Positions 26,226 through 34,409 of a DNA stretch of 64,000 nt are shown piece by piece; position 1 is the first letter of the stretch; each line of letters starts with the position of its first letter. A program made the translations under genes and the position numbers. The DNA is from Planktosalinus lacus (GTDB lineage: Bacteria > Bacteroidota > Bacteroidia > Flavobacteriales > Flavobacteriaceae), in NCBI RefSeq assembly GCF_014640155.1, contig NZ_BMGK01000001.1, positions 124,001 to 188,000 of the forward strand. Reading direction: 5' to 3'. The notes beneath the pieces were generated by a model. That model worked only from the letters and a program-made list of their open reading frames with translations, had not been told where the DNA came from and made no database searches.

Positions 26226-26646
26226 CCCTTCAAAAACACTGACAGTTTCAAAAGAAATTAGAGTTCGTTTTAATGAAACAGACCCATTGGGTATTGTTTG
26301 GCATGGAAACTACATCACTTATTTTGAAGACGGTCGTGAAGCTTTTGGAAGACAACACGGAATCTCCTATTTGAATGTAAAAGAAAACGGATATACCACA
26401 CCCATTGTAAAATCTGTTTGTGAACATAAATTGCCGTTGCGTTATGGTGAGGTGGCCACAATTGAAACCAGCTTTGTCAATACTCCTGCCGCAAAAATGA
26501 TCTTTCATTATACTATTCTGAATGCTGAAAAAAAAGTGGTTTGCACCGGTGAAACCATTCAGGTTTTTTTAGACAGCAACGATAGTTTGGTCTTGAACAA
26601 CCCTCCCTTTTTTCAAGCCTGGAAAGATAAAAATGGACTGGAATAA
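26200..26646 (+). CDS. 4HBT-family acyl thioesterase
   Basis: A 148-residue YbgC-like hot-dog protein. The motif ETDPLGIVWHGNYITYFEDGR, spanning about 26-46, holds the catalytic Asp (D28) and the HGNY signature. It could release the finished aryl polyene acid from the carrier protein or clear misprimed chains. The ATG at 26200 is preferred to a TTG four codons upstream; either start overlaps the permease gene. The stop overlaps the next ATG by one base. Confidence 0.9.
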   Translation: MTRKKEQFSPSKTLTVSKEIRVRFNETDPLGIVWHGNYITYFEDGREAFGRQHGISYLNVKENGYTTPIVKSVCEHKLPLRYGEVATIETSFVNTPAAKMIFHYTILNAEKKVVCTGETIQVFLDSNDSLVLNNPPFFQAWKDKNGLE

Positions 26647-27773
26647 TGGCAATGAGAGAGGTCTATATTAATGACTCTAACTGTATCACTCCACTGGGGT
26701 TTGATGTACAAGCTAATTTCGATGCATTACTCGAAGGCAAGTCGGGAATTGTAAAATCAACCGATTTTCATAAAGCTGTTTATGTTTCTAAAATTGATGA
26801 ACAACTTCTTAACAAGAGCTTTGCAGAAATTGGTGACCCATCAGCATACACCAAGCTGGAAAAAATGCTCATACTGACATTGAAACCGCTGGTTTCTGAA
26901 TATTCCATCTCTAAAGATACCCCACTTATAGTTTCAACGACCAAGGGCAATATTGATGAATTACATCATACAAACCCCAGAAGGATTCTATTACATGAAG
27001 TAGCTCAGGCAGTAACTGATTTTTTTGGTTTAACACAACAAGCGATTGTAATTTCCAACGCTTGTGTCTCCGGGTTGTTGTCAGTAGCAGTTGCAAAAAG
27101 AATGATACAAGCCGGAGTTTATGAGGGTGCTTTGGTCGTTGCCGGTGATATAATTTCAGAGTTTGTTTTGTCAGGTTTTCATTCCTTTCAGGCAATAAGT
27201 GATACGCCTTGCAGGCCATATGATGAAAGTCGGAAGGGAATTACACTTGGTGAAGCTGCCGCAGCAGTCTATATTTCAACCGTGAAAAGTAAAAATCCCA
27301 CTCAGGCAGTTAAAATTTCAGGGGATGGAGCCATTAATGATGCCAATCACATTTCGGGTCCCTCGCGCACAGGTGAAGGACTTTATAAGAGCATTCTGGC
27401 TGCTCTTGAAGAAGCAGCAGTTGATGTTACTGCTGTAGATTTTATTTCAGCCCATGGCACGGCAACCCATTATAATGATGAGATGGAGGCAATTGCATTC
27501 AACCGTGCTTCACTGGAACACGTGCCACTCAATAGTTTAAAAGGGTATTATGGACATACGTTGGGAGCATCGGGTTTGTTGGAAACCATTATTTCCATAG
27601 AAAGTGCTTTCAGAAATGTGTTAATACCTTCCGTGGGTTATGAAACATCGGGAATTTCCCAACCTTTAAACATTATAAAAAACAATCAACAAAAAGATAT
27701 CAAGTACTTTTTAAAAACGGCTTCCGGTTTTGGAGGATGCAATACAGCAGTTTTGTTTGAAAAAATAGCGTAG
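26646..27773 (+). CDS. Beta-ketoacyl-ACP synthase, second, complete triad
   Basis: A 375-residue ketosynthase, a little shorter than FabF. C140 (ISNACVSGLLSV), H270 (SAHGTATHYND) and H304 (GYYGHTLGASG) form a full triad. Similarity to the first ketosynthase is limited, so it is not a recent copy. It may be the ApeR-like stand-alone enzyme for early condensations; that assignment is inference. A half-length ketosynthase-like gene follows after four bases. Confidence 0.9.
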   Translation: MAMREVYINDSNCITPLGFDVQANFDALLEGKSGIVKSTDFHKAVYVSKIDEQLLNKSFAEIGDPSAYTKLEKMLILTLKPLVSEYSISKDTPLIVSTTKGNIDELHHTNPRRILLHEVAQAVTDFFGLTQQAIVISNACVSGLLSVAVAKRMIQAGVYEGALVVAGDIISEFVLSGFHSFQAISDTPCRPYDESRKGITLGEAAAAVYISTVKSKNPTQAVKISGDGAINDANHISGPSRTGEGLYKSILAALEEAAVDVTAVDFISAHGTATHYNDEMEAIAFNRASLEHVPLNSLKGYYGHTLGASGLLETIISIESAFRNVLIPSVGYETSGISQPLNIIKNNQQKDIKYFLKTASGFGGCNTAVLFEKIA

Positions 27774-27777
27774 TCAA

Positions 27778-28395
27778 TTGAAGAAACCATATTTTATATC
27801 AGATTATGTTTCGATATGGAAAAACACCCTTTCCCTTAACGGAGAAACCCTTTTTAATTGTTCTCAGGAAACATCTTTTAAAGATTTCAGCAAAAGTTTG
27901 TACAAACACATTGATATGAACTATCCAAAGTTTTATAAAATGGATAACTTGAGCAAACTGGCACTTTTGGCAACCGAAGCACTTTTTAAAAATAAAAATT
28001 TCAACCCTGAAGAAGAAAACATTGCTTTAACATTATCAAATAAGAGCGGAAGCCTTGATACAGACTTAAAGCATCAAGATTCTATTGCAGATGAAACTAA
28101 TTTTTTCCCGAGCCCGGCGGTATTTGTATATACTTTGGCCAATATTTGTTTGGGAGAAATCAGCATAAAGTATAAATTACAAACAGAAAATGCTTTCTTT
28201 GTATCCGAAAGCTTTCAGCCTGATTTTATTACTGTTTATGCAGAACAGCTATTGCAAACAGGAAAAGCCAAAAAAGTGCTTTGTGGTTGGGTTGAATATA
28301 CCGATGATAATTATGAAGCCTTTATATATCTGGTAGATGAAGAAGGGACACTTGAACACCGTTCAGAGACATTAAAAAAATTATATTTAGAATAA
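27778..28395 (+). CDS. Half-length ketosynthase-like protein (TTG start)
   Basis: A 205-residue protein that resembles only the N-terminal half of a ketosynthase: YFISDYVSIWKNTLSL at the start, then SNKSGSLDTD and VLCGWVEYTDDN, where full enzymes have the VGGADE strand. It stops before the region that would hold both active-site His residues. The nucleophile-elbow region reads AFFVSESFQPDF and has no Cys. It resembles in size and nature the ApeC chain-length-factor-like subunits of aryl polyene systems. TTG at 27778 is the only start before codon 48 and restores the conserved N-terminus. Confidence 0.8.
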   Translation: MKKPYFISDYVSIWKNTLSLNGETLFNCSQETSFKDFSKSLYKHIDMNYPKFYKMDNLSKLALLATEALFKNKNFNPEEENIALTLSNKSGSLDTDLKHQDSIADETNFFPSPAVFVYTLANICLGEISIKYKLQTENAFFVSESFQPDFITVYAEQLLQTGKAKKVLCGWVEYTDDNYEAFIYLVDEEGTLEHRSETLKKLYLE

Positions 28396-28397
28396 CT

Positions 28398-28655
28398 ATG
28401 GAAAATTTAAAGCACGAACTCAAAACAAAAATTATTGAAGCATTAAACCTGGAGGATATTGCGATTGAAGATATCAGCGATGACGACCCGCTTTTTGGTG
28501 ACGGCCTTGGTTTGGATTCAATTGACGCGCTGGAATTGATTGTTTTAATGGACAAGGATTATGGAATTAAATTAACAGACCCTAAAGAGGGCAAAACCAT
28601 TTTTCAGTCAATCAATACAATGGCAGCTTACATTACTGAACACAGAAGCAAATAA
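28398..28655 (+). CDS. Acyl carrier protein (pigment pathway, second)
   Basis: An 85-residue carrier protein with the attachment serine S41 in GLGLDSIDALELIV. It is placed between the half-length ketosynthase and a full ketosynthase with gaps of two and three bases. Two carrier proteins per cluster are also usual in aryl polyene loci (ApeE and ApeF), where they may serve priming and elongation respectively. Confidence 0.94.
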   Translation: MENLKHELKTKIIEALNLEDIAIEDISDDDPLFGDGLGLDSIDALELIVLMDKDYGIKLTDPKEGKTIFQSINTMAAYITEHRSK

Positions 28656-28658
28656 TTT

Positions 28659-29855
28659 ATGCCAAACAAGGTGGCCATAACGGGGATGGGAATTATTTCT
28701 TCCATTGGAAACAATGTAGAAGAAAACTTTCATGCGTTAATTAAAGGTGCTACCGGAATTACCAAAACCGATTACCTGAATACCATTCATAAAGACACCC
28801 TGAAGTTTGGAGAAATCAAGCTCAGTAATCAACAGTTGGACAGAAAGCTTGGATTGCAAGCAGATCACCGTTTTCCAAGAACATCACTTTTGGGAGCTTA
28901 TGCTGCAGCCCAGGCCGTTGAGAGAGCGGGCATAAAAAATATTAATGAAGTGCCCACAGGATTAATTTCCTCAACCAGTGTGGGCGGTATGGACAAAACA
29001 GAAGAATACTTTTATGAGTATTTTGAGAATGAAGCTATAAGAAGATTTATTCTGAGCCATGACGCCGGAGAAACTTCACATCAAATTGCAGATTATCTGG
29101 GTATCAAAGGGTTTGTAACAACCATTAGTACAGCGTGTTCTTCGGCAGCAAATGCCATTATGATGGGCGCCAGGCTCATTAAAGCAGGTAAGCTGGAGCG
29201 TGTAATCGTTGGTGGCGCAGACGCCCTGTCTATTTTTACCGTTAATGGATTTAATTCATTAATGATTCTCACAGATGACTTGAACACTCCGTTTGATGAC
29301 CACCGAAAAGGCTTAAATTTGGGTGAAGCAGCCGCATATATCGTATTGGAATCTGAAAATCAAGTTCAAAAAAATAATAAAAAAGTGTTGGCATACCTTT
29401 CCGGGTATGGAAATGCAAACGACGCTTTTCATCAAACAGCTTCGTCTGAAAATGGAGAAGGCGCTACCCTGGCAATGAAAAAAGCTTTTGAAATTTCAGG
29501 ATTGGAATTAACTGATATTGATTATATCAATGCACACGGAACCGCCACTCCCAACAACGATTTATCTGAAGGACGCGCTATACAAAATGTATTTGGTAAA
29601 AAAGTGCCTGTTTTTAGTTCCACCAAGCCTTTTACGGGTCACACTTTGGCAGCCGCTGCATCTGTGGAGGCAGTTTATAGCATTCTGGCTATTCAAAACA
29701 ATGTGGTATTTCCAAATAAAAACTTCAAAACCCCAATGAAGGAGTTTGATTTAATCCCTCAAACAAGTTTATTGGAAAAGCCGATTCATCATGTACTTTC
29801 CAATTCATTCGGTTTTGGAGGTAATTGTTCAACCTTGATATTTTCTAAAAGCTAA
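28659..29855 (+). CDS. Beta-ketoacyl-ACP synthase, third, complete triad
   Basis: A 398-residue FabF-like ketosynthase. C160 (ISTACSSAANA), H293 (NAHGTATPNND) and H328 (KPFTGHTLAAA) make a complete triad. It is followed at once by a ketosynthase-like gene lacking all three residues, with stop and start sharing one base; this is the usual arrangement of a ketosynthase with its chain-length factor in type II polyketide systems. It is therefore the best candidate for the elongating enzyme. Confidence 0.92.
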   Translation: MPNKVAITGMGIISSIGNNVEENFHALIKGATGITKTDYLNTIHKDTLKFGEIKLSNQQLDRKLGLQADHRFPRTSLLGAYAAAQAVERAGIKNINEVPTGLISSTSVGGMDKTEEYFYEYFENEAIRRFILSHDAGETSHQIADYLGIKGFVTTISTACSSAANAIMMGARLIKAGKLERVIVGGADALSIFTVNGFNSLMILTDDLNTPFDDHRKGLNLGEAAAYIVLESENQVQKNNKKVLAYLSGYGNANDAFHQTASSENGEGATLAMKKAFEISGLELTDIDYINAHGTATPNNDLSEGRAIQNVFGKKVPVFSSTKPFTGHTLAAAASVEAVYSILAIQNNVVFPNKNFKTPMKEFDLIPQTSLLEKPIHHVLSNSFGFGGNCSTLIFSKS

Positions 29856-30922
29856 TGAAAAAGTGTTATATCAATGGTATTGGATGCATATCTGCTCAAA
29901 AGACCTTTGAAGGAGGTTTTTTGGATGAGGTTGAAGTCAACACTACAGATGTTATATTCTCTGCAAAAAACCCTGATTACAAAGCATTTATTTCACCCGG
30001 GGCAATCAGGAGAATGGCAAAAGGGGTAAAAATGGGTATTGCAGCTTCACAATATGCTTTGAAAGAAGCCAACGTTGAAATTCCCGATGCAATTATTACC
30101 GGAACAGGGATGGGGTGTCTGCAAGATTCAGAAAAGTTTTTGAAAGCTATTATTGACAACAAAGAGCAATTTCTCACCCCTACTTCTTTTATTCAATCTA
30201 CTCACAATACCGTGGGAGCACAAATAGCACTTAATTTGCAATGCAAAGGCTATAATTTTACTTACGTAAACGGTGCAATTTCACTAGAGTCGGCATTAGT
30301 TGATGCATTGCTTCAAATTGAAACCCGTGAGGCCGGAACCATTCTTGCCGGTGGTGTAGATGAAACATCGGGACACACCTTGTCCCTTTATGAACTGATA
30401 GGTTTGATTAAAAAGAAAGATCAAGGTCCCATAGATGTTTTAAACCCAAAAACACCCGGCGCAGTTTTTAGTGAAGGAGCAGGCTTTTTTGTTATTGAAA
30501 ATCAGAAAAAATCAACAACTTATGCTACTCTTGAAGCTGTTGGAACTCAAAATACACTTCAGGAAAGTGAAGTTATTTCATTTATTGAAAACTTCTTAAA
30601 TACTAACAACCTAAAACCTCAGGATATTGATGCGGTTGTGTTGGGCAACAATGGGGATGTAGCTTTTGACGGCTATTATAACGAGGCTGAAACCCTTTTT
30701 TCAAACACACCACAAGTTTATTACAAGCATTTATGTGGTGAATACAATACAGCAACTTCATTTGGATTGTGGACAGCGCTGCATATTCTCAAAAAGCAAG
30801 AAATCCCACAAATACTTCAAAAAAACCAAGTTACGAAACACCCTATAAACAGGGTTTTATTGTATAATCATTACCGCGGAAAAGACCATAGTTTAACTTT
30901 ATTAAACCATGCTGACCTTTAA
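29855..30922 (+). CDS. Inactive ketosynthase homologue, probable chain-length factor
   Basis: A 355-residue ketosynthase-fold protein in which all three catalytic residues are replaced. The nucleophile position is I142 in VNGAISLESAL instead of Cys, the first His becomes N266 in VLGNNGDVAF, and the second becomes E296 in KHLCGEYNTA. The fold is otherwise kept (ITGTGMGCLQDSEKF, LAGGVDETS, FSEGAGFFVI). It probably pairs with the upstream ketosynthase and sets the length of the polyene. It overlaps the deacetylase gene by 14 bases. Confidence 0.87.
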   Translation: MKKCYINGIGCISAQKTFEGGFLDEVEVNTTDVIFSAKNPDYKAFISPGAIRRMAKGVKMGIAASQYALKEANVEIPDAIITGTGMGCLQDSEKFLKAIIDNKEQFLTPTSFIQSTHNTVGAQIALNLQCKGYNFTYVNGAISLESALVDALLQIETREAGTILAGGVDETSGHTLSLYELIGLIKKKDQGPIDVLNPKTPGAVFSEGAGFFVIENQKKSTTYATLEAVGTQNTLQESEVISFIENFLNTNNLKPQDIDAVVLGNNGDVAFDGYYNEAETLFSNTPQVYYKHLCGEYNTATSFGLWTALHILKKQEIPQILQKNQVTKHPINRVLLYNHYRGKDHSLTLLNHADL

Positions 30923-31682
30923 AAACATATCTATTGCAAGTGGAATCGCTTTACTAAGTGTTCTGGCTGCTATATTTTTATATGGTATAAGTTACATCTG
31001 GGTTGTTTTAATCATTTTTTTCTGGATTGGTTTCTTGATTTGGGGTTCTTCAACAATAGAATCCGGATATTTTGTTAAGTCCTTTAATAAAGGGTCTCAA
31101 AACTCAAATAAAATAGCGCTTACGTTTGACGATGGTCCACATCCCATGACCTTGCCCGTTCTTGAGTTACTCGAGAAACACGATGTCAAAGCCACTTTTT
31201 TTTGTATCGGAAGGCAGATAGAAAAACATCCGCATATTTTTCATAAAATCGTTGAAAAAGGGCATACTGTTGGGAATCATAGTTATTCGCATTCCAATAA
31301 CTTCGGTTTTTTTTCTTCAAGGAGGGTTAAAAATGAACTCGATACAACCGATTCGCTGATTAAAAAATATACAGATAAAAATGCGGTTTTTTTCAGGCCT
31401 CCATTTGGGGTGACAAATCTCCACATCAAAAAAGCACTTAATAAGACCAAGCACCACACTATTGGATGGAATATAAGGTCCCTGGATACTGCTATTGAAT
31501 TTGAAGAAGCAATTTTAAAAAGAATCAAAACGCGTTTAAAACCGGGTAGTATTATCCTATTGCACGACACTTCCCAAAAAACGGTTAATGTATTGGAACA
31601 GTTATTGATTTACATTAAAAAAGAAAATTTTGAAGCTGTAACTGTTAACCAACTTATAAATATAGAACCTTATGAAGATTAA
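30909..31682 (+). CDS. Polysaccharide deacetylase family protein, membrane-anchored
   Basis: A 257-residue protein with two N-terminal hydrophobic segments (about 8-28 and 30-48) and a NodB domain. Metal and catalytic residues are D74 and D75 (LTFDDGPHP) and H124 and H128 (GNHSYSHS); RPPFG and LLHDT complete the NodB motifs. It would deacetylate an N-acetylated sugar or peptidoglycan on the periplasmic side. Its role in pigment production is unknown, but it overlaps both neighbouring genes. Confidence 0.9.
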   Translation: MLTFKNISIASGIALLSVLAAIFLYGISYIWVVLIIFFWIGFLIWGSSTIESGYFVKSFNKGSQNSNKIALTFDDGPHPMTLPVLELLEKHDVKATFFCIGRQIEKHPHIFHKIVEKGHTVGNHSYSHSNNFGFFSSRRVKNELDTTDSLIKKYTDKNAVFFRPPFGVTNLHIKKALNKTKHHTIGWNIRSLDTAIEFEEAILKRIKTRLKPGSIILLHDTSQKTVNVLEQLLIYIKKENFEAVTVNQLINIEPYED

Positions 31683-32298
31683 TATCTTTTTGATTCTTTT
31701 TTTATCACTGAATGTTTTCGCTCAAGGCGAAAAGATGAGCAATACTGAAGCACAGGCGTTCAGGTCGGAAGCTGAAAATACTGCCAAATCAATCCAGAAC
31801 CTTACAACCAATTTTACCCAATACAAGCATATGACCTTTCTTTCAGAACCCATTGAAACCTCAGGACAAATGGTTTTTGAAACACCCGACAAATTGCTTT
31901 GGAAATACACAAAACCCTATTCACACAGCATCATTTTTAAGGATCACAAAGTGTTTATAAACAATGAAGGAAACAAAAGCAGTATTGATGTGGGGAACAA
32001 TAAAACGTTTGAACAAATCAATCAATTGATTGTGGGAAGTGTGAGCGGAAATTTATTCAATGACGAATCATTTTCAATTTCTTATTTGAAGAATTCAGAC
32101 TATAATATTGCTGTTTTAAATCCAAAATCAAATGACATCATAAAATATATTTCACGACTGGAACTATACTTTGATAAAATAACTGCTGCGATTGTTGAGG
32201 TTAAACTCTATGAGCCTTCAGAAGACTTTACACACATCGTTTTTAAAAATAAAGAAACAAACGTCCGTCTTGATCAAAACACTTTTACAAATAAGTAG
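31672..32298 (+). CDS. LolA-like outer-membrane lipoprotein carrier
   Basis: A 208-residue periplasmic protein with a signal peptide (residues 1-18, ending VFAQ). SGQMVFETPDKLLWKYTKPYSHSIIF is typical of LolA, divided here as SGQMVFETPD and LLWKYTKPY. In aryl polyene clusters such proteins (ApeL type) are thought to ferry the lipid-like product across the periplasm. It is probably not the housekeeping LolA, because it sits inside the pigment operon, but this cannot be proved from the window. Confidence 0.87.
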   Translation: MKINIFLILFLSLNVFAQGEKMSNTEAQAFRSEAENTAKSIQNLTTNFTQYKHMTFLSEPIETSGQMVFETPDKLLWKYTKPYSHSIIFKDHKVFINNEGNKSSIDVGNNKTFEQINQLIVGSVSGNLFNDESFSISYLKNSDYNIAVLNPKSNDIIKYISRLELYFDKITAAIVEVKLYEPSEDFTHIVFKNKETNVRLDQNTFTNK

Positions 32299-32893
32299 TC
32301 TGGTTTTTTTATTGGTTTCCTGCAAATCATTTGTTCCCCACAATGCTGAATTGATGGAAAATGAACTTACAGTGGTAGAAAACAACTATTTTTCAGACCC
32401 GGTAAAGGATTATGTTTACAGAGCAAAAATTGAAGCCTATGGCAACGAGTTTGGGGGAATATTCATCCTCAAAAAAATTGAAGATGATTTGCACAGAATT
32501 GTACTAACTACCGATTTTGGTTTTAAGATGCTTGATGTAGAACTATCACAAGCAAACTTTAAAATTCACTTTATAGCAGAGCAGCTGGATAAAGCACTCA
32601 TTAGAAAAACATTAGAAAAAGACTTTAAACTATTGTTAAAACGAAGTTTTAGAGTGTACGAAACATATGCCAGTGAACGTTTTGATATTTATAAAAGTAA
32701 ACACAACAACCGGTTTCATTATGCAATGTTAAACAATAAGTCAGAGATATTAGAAAAAGTTATGGAAGCTACTAAAAGTAAAGAAAAAGTAAGCATCCGT
32801 TTTATTTCAAAAAAGAATACTTTTGCCGACTCGATTATTGTTGAACATCATGATTTAGATATAAAAATAAACCTCAAACAAATACAGAATTAA
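32270..32893 (+). CDS. Lipoprotein of unknown function
   Basis: A lipoprotein of about 207 residues. A TTG at 32270 gives MIKTLLQISSLVFLLVSCKS, a compact signal with the lipobox LVSC and the lipidated Cys at 18. An in-frame ATG at 32210 gives a 38-residue pre-sequence and a longer overlap with the LolA-like gene; I prefer the TTG. The mature part (DYVYRAKIEAYGNEFGGIFILKK begins it) is predicted beta-rich and resembles LolB-type acceptors only in general layout. Its place after LolA suggests an outer-membrane receptor for the pigment carrier. Confidence 0.8.
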   Translation: MIKTLLQISSLVFLLVSCKSFVPHNAELMENELTVVENNYFSDPVKDYVYRAKIEAYGNEFGGIFILKKIEDDLHRIVLTTDFGFKMLDVELSQANFKIHFIAEQLDKALIRKTLEKDFKLLLKRSFRVYETYASERFDIYKSKHNNRFHYAMLNNKSEILEKVMEATKSKEKVSIRFISKKNTFADSIIVEHHDLDIKINLKQIQN

Positions 32894-32895
32894 AA

Positions 32896-33498
32896 ATGAA
32901 AACTACCTTTTTTGCTGCTATTGTTTTTTTTAGTGTACAAATTTTACAAGCCCAAGTTTCGTTCAAACCAGGATTAAGAGGAGGGTTGAATATCTCAAAA
33001 CTCACCCAAGCAGAATCGTCCTTTAAAGCCGATTTTTATATTGGCGGATATGGAGCATTAAAGTTAGGGAAACTTTATACACTTCAACCGGAAATCACTT
33101 ATACAAACCAAGGCGGAAAAGATATAGAAATACAAAATTACAATTACGAAAACAATCAGGCTACAGTACAAAATGAATCTATTTCAATTTCTTATGTGTC
33201 AGTTGGGATTATTAATAAATTCAATTTTAATGATCAGGTAAATTTTCATCTTGGGCCTTTGTTTGATATCCAAACAGGCAGAAATATTTATTCAAACTCT
33301 GAGGTAGATATTGCTTTTACAGCCGGATTGGGTTATAATGTTACTAACAATCTTGCTGTCGAAGGAAGGATAAAAAAGGGGCTCGTAGATGTTTTAGATT
33401 CCTATTATACTAGTTCAAACTCCCCATTTATGGGAAGTTATAATACTAATTTTCTTTTTCAATTGGGGCTTTCTTATACCTTTGATATAAAGAACTAA
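32896..33498 (+). CDS. Outer-membrane beta-barrel protein (PorT/OMP_b-brl type)
   Basis: A 200-residue protein with signal peptide ending QILQAQ at residue 20. The mature part shows alternating beta strands with aromatic ends (GLRGGLNISKLTQ, LQPEITYTNQGGKD, NFHLGPLFDI, LGLSYTF) as in small eight-stranded flavobacterial barrels. It is two bases after the lipoprotein gene. It might help place the pigment in the outer membrane; direct evidence is lacking. Confidence 0.87.
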   Translation: MKTTFFAAIVFFSVQILQAQVSFKPGLRGGLNISKLTQAESSFKADFYIGGYGALKLGKLYTLQPEITYTNQGGKDIEIQNYNYENNQATVQNESISISYVSVGIINKFNFNDQVNFHLGPLFDIQTGRNIYSNSEVDIAFTAGLGYNVTNNLAVEGRIKKGLVDVLDSYYTSSNSPFMGSYNTNFLFQLGLSYTFDIKN

Positions 33499-33500
33499 AT

Positions 33501-33881
33501 ATGATTAAGATGCTATTAAAAGATTTTTACAAAATTGAAAGCTCAAACCAAATCGATGATAAAAACTATACGATTGTTGTTGATTTGAACAAGAATCACG
33601 AGGTTTTCAAAGGTCATTTTCCAAACAACCCGGTAACACCTGGAGTTTGTATGATGCAGATAATCAAAGAGCTGTGCGAATATTTTCTCAATTGTGATTT
33701 ACAGCTTAAAACCGCTTCAAATGTAAAATTTATGGCGCTTATAAATCCCGAAATCAATTCCCGACTTCGTCTTGAATTGGCTTTAGCTCAAGGTGAAAAT
33801 GAAGAAATTAAAGTTAAAAACACAACCTTTATGGGTGAAACAGTTGCTTTAAAGCTTTCAAACACTTATATTAAGGTTTAA
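33501..33881 (+). CDS. FabZ-like 3-hydroxyacyl-ACP dehydratase (third hot-dog dehydratase)
   Basis: A 126-residue hot-dog protein with the classic dehydratase motif FKGHFPNNPVTPGVCMMQ (H39). This is closer to FabA/FabZ and ApeI than the two earlier hot-dog proteins. It would form the double bonds of the polyene. It is only two bases after the barrel gene and one base before the next small gene, so it belongs to the same transcript. Confidence 0.9.
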   Translation: MIKMLLKDFYKIESSNQIDDKNYTIVVDLNKNHEVFKGHFPNNPVTPGVCMMQIIKELCEYFLNCDLQLKTASNVKFMALINPEINSRLRLELALAQGENEEIKVKNTTFMGETVALKLSNTYIKV

Positions 33882-33882
33882 T

Positions 33883-34371
33883 ATGAAAACACTTCTGAGT
33901 TTTTTAACATTTGTTTTTGTTGTCCTGATCACAACCGATTTGGAGACCATTCGTACAAGCTATTTTTCAGGGCCAAAGACCGAAGAGTCTGCAATAGCCT
34001 TTGCAGATATAATGGAAAACATTGATTCAAGTTCAGCAATTTTAAAAGCATATCAAGGAGCATCTTTTGCACTACAAGCTAAATATGGCAAAGGCATCAA
34101 GGAGAAAAAAGAATTTTTTGGACAAGCTGTTTCCAATTTAGAAGCTGCTGTCAAAGAAGAATCTGAAAACGCTGAGATTAGATTGATTCGTTTGAGTGTT
34201 CAAGAAAACAGCCCGGGTATTGTTAAATACAAAACCAACATGGAAGAAGACAAAGCGCTTGTTCTTGAATATTTTGCCGATCAACCTGAAGCAATTAAAC
34301 GGTGCATTCGTGATTATGCTACCCATTCTGATTTTTTTAGTGAAGCGGAAAAAGCACAGGTTTTAAACTGA
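33883..34371 (+). CDS. Small exported protein of the pigment operon, unknown function
   Basis: A 162-residue protein with a hydrophobic N-terminus (about 3-18, LLSFLTFVFVVLITT) that is a signal peptide or anchor. The remainder is alpha-helical and acidic (SAIAFADIMENIDSS, QAVSNLEAAVKEESENAEIRLIRLS), suggesting TPR-like helical hairpins. No catalytic motif is seen. It is followed by a 38-base gap and the glycosyltransferase gene. Function unknown. Confidence 0.83.
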   Translation: MKTLLSFLTFVFVVLITTDLETIRTSYFSGPKTEESAIAFADIMENIDSSSAILKAYQGASFALQAKYGKGIKEKKEFFGQAVSNLEAAVKEESENAEIRLIRLSVQENSPGIVKYKTNMEEDKALVLEYFADQPEAIKRCIRDYATHSDFFSEAEKAQVLN

Positions 34372-34409
34372 TAATTCAGTAAATTTACCCTCCATTTTTC
34401 CGATTAATT

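Noticed and set aside
27778-28395. Pseudogene produced by truncation of a full ketosynthase
   Set aside because: The frame is intact, the gene is tightly packed between coupled neighbours, and half-length partners of this type occur in aryl polyene loci.
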